A stretch of 60,304 bases of DNA from Lachnospiraceae bacterium (GCA_022767285.1 JALENY010000021.1:1-60304), one strand, 5' to 3'. Counted from the stretch's first letter, positions 1-9,532 are shown. Notes: generated by a model not told the origin, from the letters alone. Numbers and translations are program-made.

Positions 1-1
1 C

Positions 2-661
2 TTCCACGGTACATCCCACAGCTTTGTATCCAAACGTGCGGTTGAGTTCCTTGGCCTTGATAAGGACAATTCCAAAGTGATCGTCTGCCACCTGGGCAAT
101 GGTTCTTCCATCAGCGCTGTACAGAATGGCAAATGTGTGGATACAACTATGGGTCTTACCCCTCTTGAAGGTGTTGTAATGGGTACACGTTCCGGTAACA
201 TTGATCCGGCTATTATGGAATATATTGCAAAGAAAGAAAATCTGGATGTTGCAGGCGTTATGAATGTACTGAACAAAAAATCCGGACTTCTGGGACTTTC
301 CGGTGTATCCAGCGACATGCGTGACCTTGAAGCTGCTGCAGAAGCAGGAAACGAAGATGCCAAGAATGCAACGGAAGTTCTCTGCTACAGCATTGCAAAA
401 TTTGTCGGTGGCTACGTAGCTGCTATGAACGGTGTTGATGCTATCGTATTTACCGCTGGTATCGGTGAAAACGACGGAAATGTCCGCAGAACCGTATGTT
501 CATACCTTGGCTATCTTGGTATTACTATTGACGAGGAAGCAAATGGAAAACGCGGTGAGGAAATCGTAATCTCCACTCCGGATTCCAAGGTTAAAGTCGC
601 AGTAATCCCGACTAACGAAGAGCTGGCAATCTGCCGTGAGACAGTTGCATTGGTAAAATAA
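2..661 (+). CDS. ackA: acetate kinase, C-terminal part (5' end outside window)
   Basis: Acetate kinase interconverts acetyl phosphate + ADP and acetate + ATP in the cytoplasm, the last step of the Pta-AckA fermentation route. The reading frame is already open at base 2 ([10 protein letters not shown], the family's conserved motif), so the gene enters from the left and the first internal ATG at base 77 is not the start. Further family motifs follow: CHLGNGSSI, the [10 protein letters not shown] segment and the late FTAGIGEND motif, with a normal C-terminus. About 220 residues are visible, a little over half of the usual ~400. A perfect hairpin follows the stop. It could also convert propionyl or lactoyl phosphate made by the PduL of the BMC locus in this window; that is inference. 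Confidence 0.96.
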   Translation, partial: FHGTSHSFVSKRAVEFLGLDKDNSKVIVCHLGNGSSISAVQNGKCVDTTMGLTPLEGVVMGTRSGNIDPAIMEYIAKKENLDVAGVMNVLNKKSGLLGLSGVSSDMRDLEAAAEAGNEDAKNATEVLCYSIAKFVGGYVAAMNGVDAIVFTAGIGENDGNVRRTVCSYLGYLGITIDEEANGKRGEEIVISTPDSKVKVAVIPTNEELAICRETVALVK

Positions 662-676
662 TAGTCATATGAGATC

Positions 677-718
677 AAACAGATGCAGTGCCGGATAATC
701 CGGGGACTGCATCTGTTT
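677..718. terminator. hairpin after ackA, probable bidirectional terminator
   Basis: A perfect 13-bp stem (677-689 with 706-718, AAACAGATGCAGT) encloses a second CCGGA/TCCGG stem. Only a short T run follows, but A and T tracts flank both sides. Confidence 0.7.
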
Positions 719-796
719 ATGAATCCCCCATCGGATTTTTACGGTGATTCCTGAGTAATCTTCCATGGGAATTTTGCAATTGGTAGAAAAATAATA

Positions 797-825
797 TTGA
801 CAAGTTTGAATGTGCCATGTATAAT
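797..825 (+). promoter_or_regulatory. consensus sigma-70/SigA promoter for yceD-rpmF
   Basis: TTGACA (797-802), a 17-bp spacer and TATAAT (820-825) match the consensus exactly, 25 bp before the next start codon. Confidence 0.9.
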
Positions 826-850
826 GATTTGGTGTGATTAGGAGAGTTAT

Positions 851-1378
851 ATGCTGATTCAATTGTTCAATATTCTGTCGCAGGACGGAAAAGAAGAGTC
901 ATTGTCCATATCCGTTGAAATGGATAAGTATCATTATCAAGGCAGAGACTATAGAATTATTGCTAAAAAACCACTGGAACTGCACCTTCTGCATAAGAAG
1001 AATAAAATAGTGGAATTGACAGGCAATACTGAGATGAAGATTCAGATCCCCTGTGCCAGATGTCTGGATCCGGTTGATGTGCCATTTGTGCTTGCATTTG
1101 AATATGAACTGGATTTGAAACAGACAGCAGAAGACAGGGAAGCAGATTTGAATGAGCTCAATTTCCTTGAGGATACAAATCTGGATACAGAACAGCTGAT
1201 AAGCAATGAGATCCTGATCAATTGGCCGATAAGGGTATTATGCAAAGACGACTGTCAGGGAATCTGTAGTCATTGTGGTGTGAACTTGAATCGAGAGACG
1301 TGTGATTGTGACACCAGTGAATTAGACCCCAGAATGGCTGCAATCAGAGATATATTCAGTAAATTTAAGGAGGTGTAA
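851..1378 (+). CDS. yceD: DUF177/YceD family protein
   Basis: A 175-residue protein of the YceD/DUF177 family, almost always encoded directly upstream of rpmF. The family is linked to 23S rRNA/ribosome biogenesis, without a settled reaction. Visible features are the CARC motif near residue 75 and a C-terminal cysteine cluster (CKDDCQGICSHCG, then CDCD) typical of Firmicute members and probably metal-binding. The start is the ATG after GGAGAG, 25 bp downstream of a consensus promoter. The stop lies 4 bp before the rpmF start, so the two are co-transcribed. Confidence 0.9.
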   Translation: MLIQLFNILSQDGKEESLSISVEMDKYHYQGRDYRIIAKKPLELHLLHKKNKIVELTGNTEMKIQIPCARCLDPVDVPFVLAFEYELDLKQTAEDREADLNELNFLEDTNLDTEQLISNEILINWPIRVLCKDDCQGICSHCGVNLNRETCDCDTSELDPRMAAIRDIFSKFKEV

Positions 1379-1382
1379 CCTG

Positions 1383-1568
1383 ATGTCAATCTGTCCAAAA
1401 AATAAATCATCCAAGTCTCATCGCGATAAGAGAAGAGCTAACTGGAAAATGGCAGCTCCGAACCTTGTTAAATGCAGCAAATGTGGCGAACTGATGATGC
1501 CGCACAGAGTATGTAAAGCTTGCGGAAGCTACAATAAGAGAGAAATCATTTCTGTAAATGAAGAGTAA
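1383..1568 (+). CDS. rpmF: 50S ribosomal protein L32
   Basis: A 61-residue basic protein starting SICPKNKSSKSHRDKRRANWK, with a C-terminal zinc ribbon (CSKCGELMMPHRVCKACG) that marks the zinc-binding form of L32. It is a structural component of the large ribosomal subunit. A strong AAGGAGGTG site precedes the ATG and overlaps the end of yceD. Two terminators follow. In many Firmicutes plsX comes next, but here about 14.5 kb of accessory genes intervene. Confidence 0.97.
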   Translation: MSICPKNKSSKSHRDKRRANWKMAAPNLVKCSKCGELMMPHRVCKACGSYNKREIISVNEE

Positions 1569-1580
1569 TTAGAAATGCAG

Positions 1581-1614
1581 AAGGAGTATCGTGGTATAGC
1601 GATACTCCTTTTTT
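1581..1614 (+). terminator. rho-independent terminator after rpmF
   Basis: The stem AAGGAGTATCG / CGATACTCCTT (1581-1591 with 1600-1610) is followed directly by a T run. Confidence 0.92.
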
Positions 1615-1622
1615 CATGGTTT

Positions 1623-1663
1623 CAGGGAAGCGGTTCCAAAGGGAATCTCTTCCCTGTTTTTTT
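1623..1663 (+). terminator. second tandem terminator
   Basis: CAGGGAAG (1623-1630) pairs with CTTCCCTG (1649-1656), with an inner GGTTCC/GGGAATC stem and a run of Ts after it. Two strong terminators in tandem isolate rpmF from the block downstream. Confidence 0.85.
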
Positions 1664-1842
1664 GGATGATTATATCAGAGAATGTAATTGATTTAAGTCT
1701 CTGCTTGTCTGTATAAAAGGTTAAATAATTGGAAGAGACAAATGGTTATGTTTTTACGCCGCCTGGTTATGGTGTATTTATACAAAAATGAGTAATATTA
1801 ATATAAATCAAACAGCACAATCGACAAAAAGGAGGAAGGAAG
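1664..1842 (+). promoter_or_regulatory. intergenic region with weak candidate promoter for the island operon
   Basis: An AT-rich stretch after the tandem terminators. A possible promoter is TTGATT (1688-1693), 18 bp, TATAAA (1712-1717). No operator could be defined. The left junction of the accessory block should lie in or just before this stretch. No repeat or integrase site was recognised. Confidence 0.35.
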
Positions 1843-3066
1843 ATGAACTTAGAAAATATTCCATGTTTTGATAACCATGCGCATTCAATTGATGGAAGCC
1901 AAACATCAATAACTCCATTTGAGTTTTTAAAAGGATATCAGGCCTTGAAAGATTTAAGAGAACCGGCAAGCGGTGATTTGAGAGATCCTCTGTTTGGCGG
2001 TTTTTCGGAAGATTTGATTAAAGATGTTCAAAGTACCGGCGTTGTATACTCGACAATCTGTCATATGGCCAGATTGTTTAAATGTCCGGCAACATTGGAG
2101 TCTGTAATTGCGGAAAGAAATAAGTATGTTCTGGAACATGGTATACAGGCATATTCGGAAATGCTCTATAAAGATGGAAATCTAATAGGTGGCGTTTTGG
2201 AAACGAACAATCCGATCGGAACAGATGTTGAGGATAAGATTCCTGACTTTCAGGTATTCCGGCTTTATTCTTTTGATCATAGTTTCTTTAAGCTCTTAGA
2301 AATCTCGGATTCTTATGAAGAGTTAGTGGGAAAATATAGAAATGATGTTAAGTTGGCATTTGAAGACACTCACTATACTGGAATTAAATGTCATTTGTCA
2401 GAAGTTTTTGCACATCAAGATGCCAGAACTGTATATAAACAGGAAGCCCAAGCGGCTTTTGCAAGCGGAAAAGCGCTTGTTCGAGATGATCTGAAAATAT
2501 TATATCTTGCGTTGCTCACAGAAACAATGCTTCTTTGTCGGGAATTAGATGTTCCTTTACATATTCATTCGGGAATGACAGGACATTCAACATTACTTGG
2601 GGAGCCTGGAATAGCAGGACAAATTACCTGTAAAAAAGGTGATATGTTCGATGGTGAACCATATGCGCTGTCATTATTTTTGGCAACACCAGAATTCCGT
2701 AATACAAAAGTTGTCTTTTTGCATGCCGGGTATCCCTGGCTGAGAAACATCTCTATGATGGCTGCATTTTATCCAAATGTTTATATTGATATGTCATGTG
2801 CATTATCCTGGACGGCGTTGACTGCAGAGAGAACATTAGAAGAACTGATGAGCTATGCGCCTTTTACTAAAATTGTTGTAGGAAGCGGGCAGGGAGGCAT
2901 TCCTGAAAAAGGCTGGATGGCGGCGAAAACAGCAAGGATTGCTTTGAAAAATGTTCTTAGCAGAGCTGTGGAGAATGGATATATGACAGAAGAGCATGCA
3001 GTGGAAACTGCGAAAAACATTTTGTACAAAAATGCATTGAGATTACATAAAAACTTCAATGTGTAA
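1843..3066 (+). CDS. amidohydrolase-superfamily protein
   Basis: A 407-residue cytoplasmic protein with the metal-dependent TIM-barrel hydrolase pattern: an N-terminal DNHAH motif (H12, H14), a GIKCHLS segment in mid-protein (possible bridging Lys), PLHIHSG near 235 and HAGYPWL near 293, a layout seen in the Amidohydro_2/FluG-like branch. Reactions in this branch include amide, lactone and decarboxylation chemistry, so the substrate cannot be named. A GGAGGAAGG site precedes the ATG. It is the first gene of an operon with a sugar ABC importer, a GH112 phosphorylase and redox enzymes, so a role in processing a sugar derivative or aglycone is inferred. The gene and its neighbours look more AT-rich than the backbone genes. 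Confidence 0.8.
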   Translation: MNLENIPCFDNHAHSIDGSQTSITPFEFLKGYQALKDLREPASGDLRDPLFGGFSEDLIKDVQSTGVVYSTICHMARLFKCPATLESVIAERNKYVLEHGIQAYSEMLYKDGNLIGGVLETNNPIGTDVEDKIPDFQVFRLYSFDHSFFKLLEISDSYEELVGKYRNDVKLAFEDTHYTGIKCHLSEVFAHQDARTVYKQEAQAAFASGKALVRDDLKILYLALLTETMLLCRELDVPLHIHSGMTGHSTLLGEPGIAGQITCKKGDMFDGEPYALSLFLATPEFRNTKVVFLHAGYPWLRNISMMAAFYPNVYIDMSCALSWTALTAERTLEELMSYAPFTKIVVGSGQGGIPEKGWMAAKTARIALKNVLSRAVENGYMTEEHAVETAKNILYKNALRLHKNFNV

Positions 3067-3083
3067 GTAGAAAGGAGAAAAAA

Positions 3084-4460
3084 ATGAAGAAGAAACTTAT
3101 CACAACATTGTTATGTACTGCTATCGCAATTGGTCTGTTTAGCGGCTGTGGATCAGACAGCACCGATTCAAATGAACCAAACAAAGAGGAAACTCCAGAA
3201 GTATCCAGTGAAGAAAATAATGACAAAGAAACGGAGGAAAATACGGAAAAAGCTATAATTACAATTATGGAATGGGATAGTGGCGTAGATAATGCAATCA
3301 AAGACTTTGATGTATTTTTTGAGACTTTCCCAGAATATAAAGATAAGGTTGAAATTGAAGTTGTAACAGGCGGAAGCGGACCGGAAGATATAATGGAAAC
3401 AATGAGAAAGATGATGGCTTCCGGTGAACAGGAAAATATGCCGGATATTATCACCTGTAATTGGGCTCAGGTTCCGGAATACTACGAAATGGGCATTATA
3501 CGTGATGTATCTGAAGTGTATGATGAGCATGGGGATGAAATTATCGATGGTGTAGTAAATTTGATGAAATATAAAGATCAGTATATGGGGTTCCCAGCAG
3601 AGGTAAAATGTAAAATCTGGGCGTACAGGAAAGACATGTTTGAAGAAGCTGGGGTAGATCCCAATGAAGTTACAACCGTTGAGGAACTGATAGATGCCGG
3701 CAAAAAGATTCAGGAGGTTTATCCGGAGTCTTATATTGAAAACTATACAGAAGTAGCAAATGGATATGATTTGTTTGCTTATTTTACAGGAAATGATGCA
3801 AGACTTGCTGATGATGAAGGAAATTATATTTGCGCAAGTGATCCTGGTGTAAGAGAGGCTTTTGAATTCTACAGTACAATGAGAGATTCTGGTGTAGTAA
3901 GTACAACAATTCAGGATTTTTCTGAGGAATGGGTAGCTGCATTAAATGATGGAACGATATGTTCACAGGTATTGGCAGACTGGTTTGCTACAAATCACTT
4001 ACCGAACTACTGTCCGGATATGGGCGGTCAGTGGGGATATGCATTGTGGCCGGATGAAATAGCGAAAGGATCAGAATCAGGGGCAAAACTTATGATGGTA
4101 AATAACTCCAGTCCTGAAGCTGACCTGGCGGTAGAAATGCTGACGAAGTTTTGTTATACTGAAGAATCTGCCAAAGCATTATATAAAGGACCAAGAGGAC
4201 TAATTCCTTATTTGAAAGCCTCTTATAAAGATCCTGAGATAACAGCTGCAACAGATTACTGGGGAGAAGATCGCATGCAGGTTCTTCAGGAAGCAATGGA
4301 AATTCTTACGGTATATCCTTATACGCCAAATTCTACGCTTGAACAGTCCATAATTGTACAGTATCTTGGCGAGTATTTATCGGGAACGAAAGATTTGGAT
4401 GCTGCATTACAGGCTGCGGAAGATGATATGAAAGCACAGATTGGAAATGCATACGATTAA
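3084..4460 (+). CDS. extracellular sugar-binding lipoprotein (CUT1 type)
   Basis: A 458-residue solute-binding protein of an ABC importer. A lysine-rich signal peptide ends in a lipobox (FSGC, lipid-anchored C22), followed by an acidic Glu/Asn-rich linker to about residue 55 and then the bacterial solute-binding fold (MEWDSG..., MPDIITCNW, GFPAEVKCKIWAYRKDMFEEAGV). It is predicted to sit outside the membrane and deliver an oligosaccharide to the two permeases downstream. A GAAAGGAGAAAA site precedes the ATG, 18 bp after the previous stop. The stem-loop after its stop should let this gene be expressed more strongly than the permeases. Confidence 0.93.
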   Translation: MKKKLITTLLCTAIAIGLFSGCGSDSTDSNEPNKEETPEVSSEENNDKETEENTEKAIITIMEWDSGVDNAIKDFDVFFETFPEYKDKVEIEVVTGGSGPEDIMETMRKMMASGEQENMPDIITCNWAQVPEYYEMGIIRDVSEVYDEHGDEIIDGVVNLMKYKDQYMGFPAEVKCKIWAYRKDMFEEAGVDPNEVTTVEELIDAGKKIQEVYPESYIENYTEVANGYDLFAYFTGNDARLADDEGNYICASDPGVREAFEFYSTMRDSGVVSTTIQDFSEEWVAALNDGTICSQVLADWFATNHLPNYCPDMGGQWGYALWPDEIAKGSESGAKLMMVNNSSPEADLAVEMLTKFCYTEESAKALYKGPRGLIPYLKASYKDPEITAATDYWGEDRMQVLQEAMEILTVYPYTPNSTLEQSIIVQYLGEYLSGTKDLDAALQAAEDDMKAQIGNAYD

Positions 4461-4512
4461 GTAATGATTAGATTATTTGAAATGTAATTGTTTTCTATCT
4501 AACAGGTGATAT

Positions 4513-4555
4513 GGAAAAGAGGCATTCTCTGATCTGAGGCTGCCTCTTTTCCTTT
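4513..4555 (+). terminator. intra-operon hairpin between binding-protein and permease genes
   Basis: A perfect 12-bp stem, GGAAAAGAGGCA / TGCCTCTTTTCC (4513-4524 with 4541-4552), with a short T run. It is probably a partial terminator or 3' mRNA stabiliser giving more binding protein than permease. Confidence 0.7.
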
Positions 4556-4600
4556 AAAATGATATCATAAACTGTTAATTTCTAGATGAGGAGGTTTTGA

Positions 4601-5488
4601 ATGGGAAATCCAAGAAAAAAGAAGGATACGAAATTCATTTTTCTGCTTCTGGGACCATTTTGTCTGTTACATTTAATTTTTACACTTATACCGGCAGCAT
4701 TTTCTTTTGTGTTGAGTTTTTTTAAATACAGAGGATATGGGGAGGCAACATTTGTCGGTTTCAGTAATTATTTGAATCTGCTTAAAATGGAATCTACCTG
4801 GCGGCAGATGGTGAACACTATGATTTATTATGTGTTACATTTAATCCCTTGTCTGATAATTGGTTTTGCCTTTGCTTATATTGTTTACAGCATGGTGGGA
4901 AAACGTGCACAAAGAATATACAAAGCAGTTTTCTATTTGCCGCAGCTGTGCGCAACAGTAGCAGCCTCCCTGATTTTTGCGGTGCTGTTTGGAACAAAAG
5001 TAGGTGTCATAAACCAGATTTTTAATGTTGAGATTCCTTGGTTAACAAATTTAAATTATATAAAAACGCCAATAATTGTTTTAATAATATGGAGAACGTT
5101 AGGATGGTATTTTTTAATATTATTGTCAGGTATGAGTACTGTCAGTCCGGATTTGATTGATGCGGCTAGGTTGGATGGAGCAAGTCGATTGCAGCAGATT
5201 CGATATGTTATTTTGCCGATAATGAAAAATATTATTTCTTTTCTGATTATTACGGAAACAATGTCCTCTATCAAGATCTACACAGAACCGGCTCTTCTTA
5301 CAAGTAATATTACTTCAACTGCGATTCCTATTGCGGCAGCACCATTTGTAAATGTAATTGTTTCGAACCTGGAAGGCGGACAATTTGGTATGGCATCTGC
5401 AGCGGGATGGTTATTATTTATTGTAATACTGATATTTACATTGCTGTATATGCTTTTGTTTAACGAGAGAGGAGGCGTAAAAGAATAA
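4601..5488 (+). CDS. sugar ABC transporter permease (MalF/UgpA family)
   Basis: A 295-residue inner-membrane permease with about six hydrophobic segments. The cytoplasmic coupling (EAA) loop is visible as DAARLDGASRLQQIRYVILP. It forms the channel with the permease encoded next. A GAGGAGG site precedes the ATG. Its TAA overlaps the next ATG (TAATG), so translation is coupled. The coding sequence is conspicuously AT-rich. No ATPase gene lies in this operon, so a shared MsmX/UgpC-type ATPase encoded elsewhere is expected, as is common for CUT1 importers in Firmicutes. Confidence 0.93.
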   Translation: MGNPRKKKDTKFIFLLLGPFCLLHLIFTLIPAAFSFVLSFFKYRGYGEATFVGFSNYLNLLKMESTWRQMVNTMIYYVLHLIPCLIIGFAFAYIVYSMVGKRAQRIYKAVFYLPQLCATVAASLIFAVLFGTKVGVINQIFNVEIPWLTNLNYIKTPIIVLIIWRTLGWYFLILLSGMSTVSPDLIDAARLDGASRLQQIRYVILPIMKNIISFLIITETMSSIKIYTEPALLTSNITSTAIPIAAAPFVNVIVSNLEGGQFGMASAAGWLLFIVILIFTLLYMLLFNERGGVKE

Positions 5489-6321
5489 TGAACAAGATGG
5501 TGCAGAAAATTGTCTTACATATAGTGCTTATTATTAGTGCATTTTTTACGCTATATCCCTTCTTTATTATGTTTGCCGGAGCCTTTAAAACTCAGGAAGA
5601 GTTAATGAAAAATGCTGCCGGTATGCCAAGCGATTGGACATTTGAGAATTTCCCAAGACTTCTCAATTATAATAGCAGTATTATTGTTCGTACTTTTTTT
5701 AATGCATTAGGAGTCTCTGTCATATCTACCATAATAATTTTATTTTTGGCATCATTGGCTGGATATGCTTTCGCAAAATATGAATTTCGCGGAAAACGTT
5801 TGCTTTTTATTATGCTTCTTGCAACAATGATGATTCCTATGGAAGTGAATATGACACCTTTGTTTATTATGTTTTCTAAATTAAAGTGGTTGAACTCTTA
5901 TCGGGTACAAATTTTGCCTGGAATAGCAAATGTGCTTGCAATGTATATGTATAAGCAGCATATGGAGAATCTGCCGGATTCAGTTATAGAATCAGCGCGT
6001 CTTGATGGTGCGGGAAACTGGCAAATATATAGAAAAATAGTGATGCCGATGGTGAAGCCGGCTACCAGTGCTTTGGCTATAATTATGTTCATGGGGAAAT
6101 GGAATGATTACTTGATGCCGAGAACTATGATCACAAAGCAGGAATTTATGCCGATTATGGTTATATTGCCTACATTAAGTGATACGGGTACATCATATGT
6201 AATTCCATGGGAGTTGATTTTTACAGCATGCTTAATAATTACTGTACCGCTGTTGATTGTATTTTTTATATTTCAGGATAAATTTATGGACAGTGTAGTA
6301 ATGGGAGCGATTAAGGAATAA
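5488..6321 (+). CDS. sugar ABC transporter permease (MalG/UgpE family)
   Basis: A 277-residue second permease with a long N-terminal hydrophobic segment, about six membrane spans and the EAA loop ESARLDGAGNWQIYRKIVMPMVKP. Together with the preceding permease and the lipoprotein it makes a CUT1 importer for an oligosaccharide. It starts one base inside the stop of the previous gene. The following aldo-keto reductase begins 27 bp later, so the importer and catabolic enzymes probably share one transcript. Confidence 0.93.
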   Translation: MNKMVQKIVLHIVLIISAFFTLYPFFIMFAGAFKTQEELMKNAAGMPSDWTFENFPRLLNYNSSIIVRTFFNALGVSVISTIIILFLASLAGYAFAKYEFRGKRLLFIMLLATMMIPMEVNMTPLFIMFSKLKWLNSYRVQILPGIANVLAMYMYKQHMENLPDSVIESARLDGAGNWQIYRKIVMPMVKPATSALAIIMFMGKWNDYLMPRTMITKQEFMPIMVILPTLSDTGTSYVIPWELIFTACLIITVPLLIVFFIFQDKFMDSVVMGAIKE

Positions 6322-6348
6322 ATATTATCAGGAATGTGAGGTCATGTA

Positions 6349-7347
6349 ATGAATTACGTTGCGAATAAAAGCAGATATAATATGATGAAATATAAGCGAT
6401 GCGGCAGAAGTGGTCTGAAGCTGCCTATGATTTCGTTTGGGTTATGGCATAATTTTGGAGTTCGTGGAAATTATGAAAATATGGAGCGGATGTGTATGAC
6501 TGCGTTTGATTGCGGCATTACACATTTTGATCTGGCAGATAATTACGGACCTGATCCGGGACAGGCTGAAAAAAACTTTGGTAAGATATTAAATTCTGTT
6601 TTGAAACCCTATAGGGATGAAATTGTAATAACAACAAAGGCTGGATATAATATGTGGGAAGGCCCTTATGGAGATTGGGGGAGCCGCAAACATCTAATGG
6701 CAAGTATTGATCAAAGTCTGGAACGTTTGGGATGTGACTACGTAGATATTTTTTACCATCACAGAATGGATTCAGAAACACCGCTTGAAGAGACAATGGG
6801 AGTATTAGCAGATATCGTGAACTCAGGAAAAGCATTATATGTAGGTGTTTCAAATTACGATAGAGAGACAAATGAAAGAGCAGCAGCATTATTAAAAGAA
6901 ATGAATTGTTCCTGCATAGTAAATCAGAGTCGATACTCTATTTTTGACCGTACAATTGAGAACAATGGTGTAAAAAATTTTGCGAGAGATAATGGTATCG
7001 GTATTGTTGCATTCAGTCCATTGGCACAGGGATTGCTTACCGATAAATATCTGAATGGTATTCCGGAGAAAAGTCGTATTGTAACAGATTCTAGGTTTTT
7101 AAAGAAAAACAGCCTGACAGATACGCGTTTAAAGCAAATTGCTGAGCTGAATATTATGGCTTCGGAACGAGGACAAACACTTGCTCAAATGGCATTGGCG
7201 TGGACCATTCGGGATAGTGTGTGCAGTGCGTTGATTGGAGCTTCATCCCCGGATCAAATTATAGAAAATTTACATAGTTTGGATAATATGAGCTTTACGG
7301 AAGAAGAATTGAAAAGAATTGATAATATTAGTAACCCAAAGGAGTAA
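6349..7347 (+). CDS. aldo/keto reductase, YghZ-like
   Basis: A 332-residue NADPH-dependent oxidoreductase of TIM-barrel fold. It closely resembles E. coli YghZ (AKR14, which reduces L-glyceraldehyde 3-phosphate and other aldehydes) in motifs such as GLWHNFG, THFDLADNYGPDPG and YVDIFYHHR. The catalytic tetrad is visible as D61, Y66, K97 and H138. ANPERY-type N-terminal residues (NYVANKSRYNMMKY) support the chosen ATG. Its physiological substrate in this operon is unknown; position between a sugar importer and a phosphorylase suggests reduction of a sugar-derived aldehyde. The next gene starts 5 bp after its stop. Confidence 0.88.
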   Translation: MNYVANKSRYNMMKYKRCGRSGLKLPMISFGLWHNFGVRGNYENMERMCMTAFDCGITHFDLADNYGPDPGQAEKNFGKILNSVLKPYRDEIVITTKAGYNMWEGPYGDWGSRKHLMASIDQSLERLGCDYVDIFYHHRMDSETPLEETMGVLADIVNSGKALYVGVSNYDRETNERAAALLKEMNCSCIVNQSRYSIFDRTIENNGVKNFARDNGIGIVAFSPLAQGLLTDKYLNGIPEKSRIVTDSRFLKKNSLTDTRLKQIAELNIMASERGQTLAQMALAWTIRDSVCSALIGASSPDQIIENLHSLDNMSFTEEELKRIDNISNPKE

Positions 7348-7352
7348 CAATT

Positions 7353-9506
7353 ATGAGCAAAAAGGTGCTTAGAGGGAGATTTACTATACCGGGAGAAAAA
7401 AATTACGAAGCATTGACATTGAAGCTGGCTGAAAAATGGGGAGCAGATGTAATACGTGACAGTGATGGAACTGAACTTTCGGATCAAATTGTTGATGCGG
7501 GTTATGATATTTATTCTACAATTTGCCTTATCCGTGATCATAACAAATGGATTCAGGAGAATCTGGATACGCGGCAGAGAACATTTTTATCAACTGATCC
7601 GGAGATAGCGTGTGACCATAACATTGAAATTAATTTGTTGAAAGGTTTTTACAGGGAACAGTTTGACGTCGATGATTCAGAAGAATCGATAAAATACTGG
7701 CAGGTGTTTGACAGAACAACAATTATGATCATAAGCAATGAAGATTGGATTTATAATCCGGAGAGGAAAAGTGTCACAATAACACATGTTAAGCCATGGC
7801 ATAAGTATACGGTATCATTTATGGCATTTCGTATTTGGGAAGAAATCTCCATGCATAACCATAAGACAAATAACTGGAATAAAGAACATTTAATGCAGCT
7901 TGATCCCATGTACCCAAAAGTGCAGAAATATTTGCTGGATTGGTTGAAAACCTGGTGTGAAGAGCATCCAAAAATAACAGTCGTTCGTTTTACTTCTTTA
8001 TTTTACAATTTTGTATGGATTTGGGGTGAGTCGGAGCGACGAAAAAACCGATACACGGATTGGGCTTCCTATGATTTTACAGTAAGTCCTCTTGCGCTTG
8101 AAAAATTTAAAGAAAAAATGGGTTATGGCATGACCGCTGAAGATTTCATAAACCAAGGAAAACTCCATGTGACACATATGCCTGCAAATTCAAGAAAAAT
8201 TGACTGGATGAATTTTATTAATGAATTTGTAGTTGATTTTGCACGAAAACTCATTGCAATTGTTCATGAATACGGGAAAAAAGCGTATGTATTTTATGAT
8301 GACAGCTGGGTTGGGATGGAACCGTACAATGAGAATTTTGAAAAGATAGGATTCGATGGCATTATAAAATGTGTATTTAATGGTTTTGAGGCACGCTTGT
8401 GCAGCGGTGTGAGGACAGAAACCCATGAACTCCGCCTTCATCCGTATTTATTTCCTGTTGGTGTTAACGGTCAGCCGAGTTTTCAAAAAGGGGGAAATCC
8501 CAAAAAAGAAGCTCAAAAGTATTGGCAGCAGGTGCGACGGGCGCTTCTTAGATGCCCGGTTGATCGAATTGGATTAGGCGGATATTTACACTTGGTTGAG
8601 GATAAGCCGGATTTTGTGGATTATATTGCTGATATAGCTGATGAATTTAGAAGTATGAGAGAATTATTTAATACAGGACTTCCGGTGAATTTGAAGCCCC
8701 GTGTAGGTATTTTGCATACCTGGGGAAAACTGCGCTCCTGGACATTATCCGGACATTTTCATGAAACGTTCCAACATGATTTAATTCACATTAATGAAGC
8801 TCTTTCTGGGTTACCTTTTGAGGTACAGTTTATCAGTTTTGAAGATATCAAAGGAGGGGCGCTTAATAATCTTGATGTAATAATCAATGCCGGTTTTGCC
8901 TATAGTGCATGGAGTGGCGGAACTGCCTGGAAAGATGAAATGGTAATTGAATATTTGACGAAATGGGTCTTTGATGGTGGATGTTTTATTGGTGTGAATG
9001 AACCGTCTGCTGTTGCCGGCTATGATACATATTTTCGGATGTCTCATGTATTGGGTGTTGATGAGGATTTGGGGGACAGAGTATGCCATGGAAAATATAG
9101 CTTTCAGACTTTTGATATTTTGGAACTTGTTCCGGAAAATGCAACTGTGAAAAAAAAGGATAACATTTATTTGACAGATGAGAGTACGGTCGTTTTGAGA
9201 AGTGAAAAAGAGCTTCCTGTATTAACCGTGCATCCATTTGGAAAAGGTACTGGAATATATTTAGGGGGATTTGAACTGTCTTTTGAAAATATCCGTATGC
9301 TGCAAAACCTAATTCTGTATGGTGCTGGTGAATCTTTGGATCAAGAATATATTACAGATAATTTGTTCGTTGAGTGTGCATATTTTCCTGAGGCAAATAC
9401 GTGGATCGTGGTCAATAACTCTGAAAAAAAGCAGGAGGCTAATATAAAAACACCGTTAGGTAAAATACATGTTTTGCTAAATGGCTATCAGTGCAGAATT
9501 ATATAA
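7353..9506 (+). CDS. GH112 beta-galactoside phosphorylase (GNB/LNB or galactosyl-rhamnose phosphorylase)
   Basis: A 717-residue cytoplasmic enzyme, normal length for GH112. The family splits beta-galactosides with phosphate to galactose 1-phosphate plus N-acetylhexosamine (GNB/LNB) or L-rhamnose. Visible motifs are KWGADVIRDSDGTEL near residue 30, YTVSFMAFRIWE, WHKY, the active-site segment YDDSWVGMEPY with candidate acid D317, and RRALLRCPVDRIGLGGYLHL, then a glutamine-amidotransferase-like C-terminal half (INAGFAYSAWSGG, GGCFIGVNEPSA). From memory of the family, the N-terminal GYDIYSTICLIR stretch looks nearer the galactosyl-rhamnose branch than the LNB branch, but several active-site neighbours differ (S where the family has H or N before W319). 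No galT/galE or N-acetylhexosamine kinase lies beside it. The start follows AAGGAG at the end of the previous gene. Confidence 0.88.
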   Translation: MSKKVLRGRFTIPGEKNYEALTLKLAEKWGADVIRDSDGTELSDQIVDAGYDIYSTICLIRDHNKWIQENLDTRQRTFLSTDPEIACDHNIEINLLKGFYREQFDVDDSEESIKYWQVFDRTTIMIISNEDWIYNPERKSVTITHVKPWHKYTVSFMAFRIWEEISMHNHKTNNWNKEHLMQLDPMYPKVQKYLLDWLKTWCEEHPKITVVRFTSLFYNFVWIWGESERRKNRYTDWASYDFTVSPLALEKFKEKMGYGMTAEDFINQGKLHVTHMPANSRKIDWMNFINEFVVDFARKLIAIVHEYGKKAYVFYDDSWVGMEPYNENFEKIGFDGIIKCVFNGFEARLCSGVRTETHELRLHPYLFPVGVNGQPSFQKGGNPKKEAQKYWQQVRRALLRCPVDRIGLGGYLHLVEDKPDFVDYIADIADEFRSMRELFNTGLPVNLKPRVGILHTWGKLRSWTLSGHFHETFQHDLIHINEALSGLPFEVQFISFEDIKGGALNNLDVIINAGFAYSAWSGGTAWKDEMVIEYLTKWVFDGGCFIGVNEPSAVAGYDTYFRMSHVLGVDEDLGDRVCHGKYSFQTFDILELVPENATVKKKDNIYLTDESTVVLRSEKELPVLTVHPFGKGTGIYLGGFELSFENIRMLQNLILYGAGESLDQEYITDNLFVECAYFPEANTWIVVNNSEKKQEANIKTPLGKIHVLLNGYQCRII

Positions 9507-9532
9507 TGTTTTAGGAGGAAGATAGAAATAAA

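Noticed and set aside
77-661. Acetate kinase starting at the ATG at 77
   Set aside because: The frame is open from base 2 and encodes the conserved FHGTSH motif upstream; the ATG is internal to a truncated gene.
7353-9506. Naming the GH112 enzyme simply lacto-N-biose phosphorylase
   Set aside because: Family is clear but specificity is not; neighbours typical of that pathway are missing and N-terminal motifs look nearer the galactosyl-rhamnose branch.
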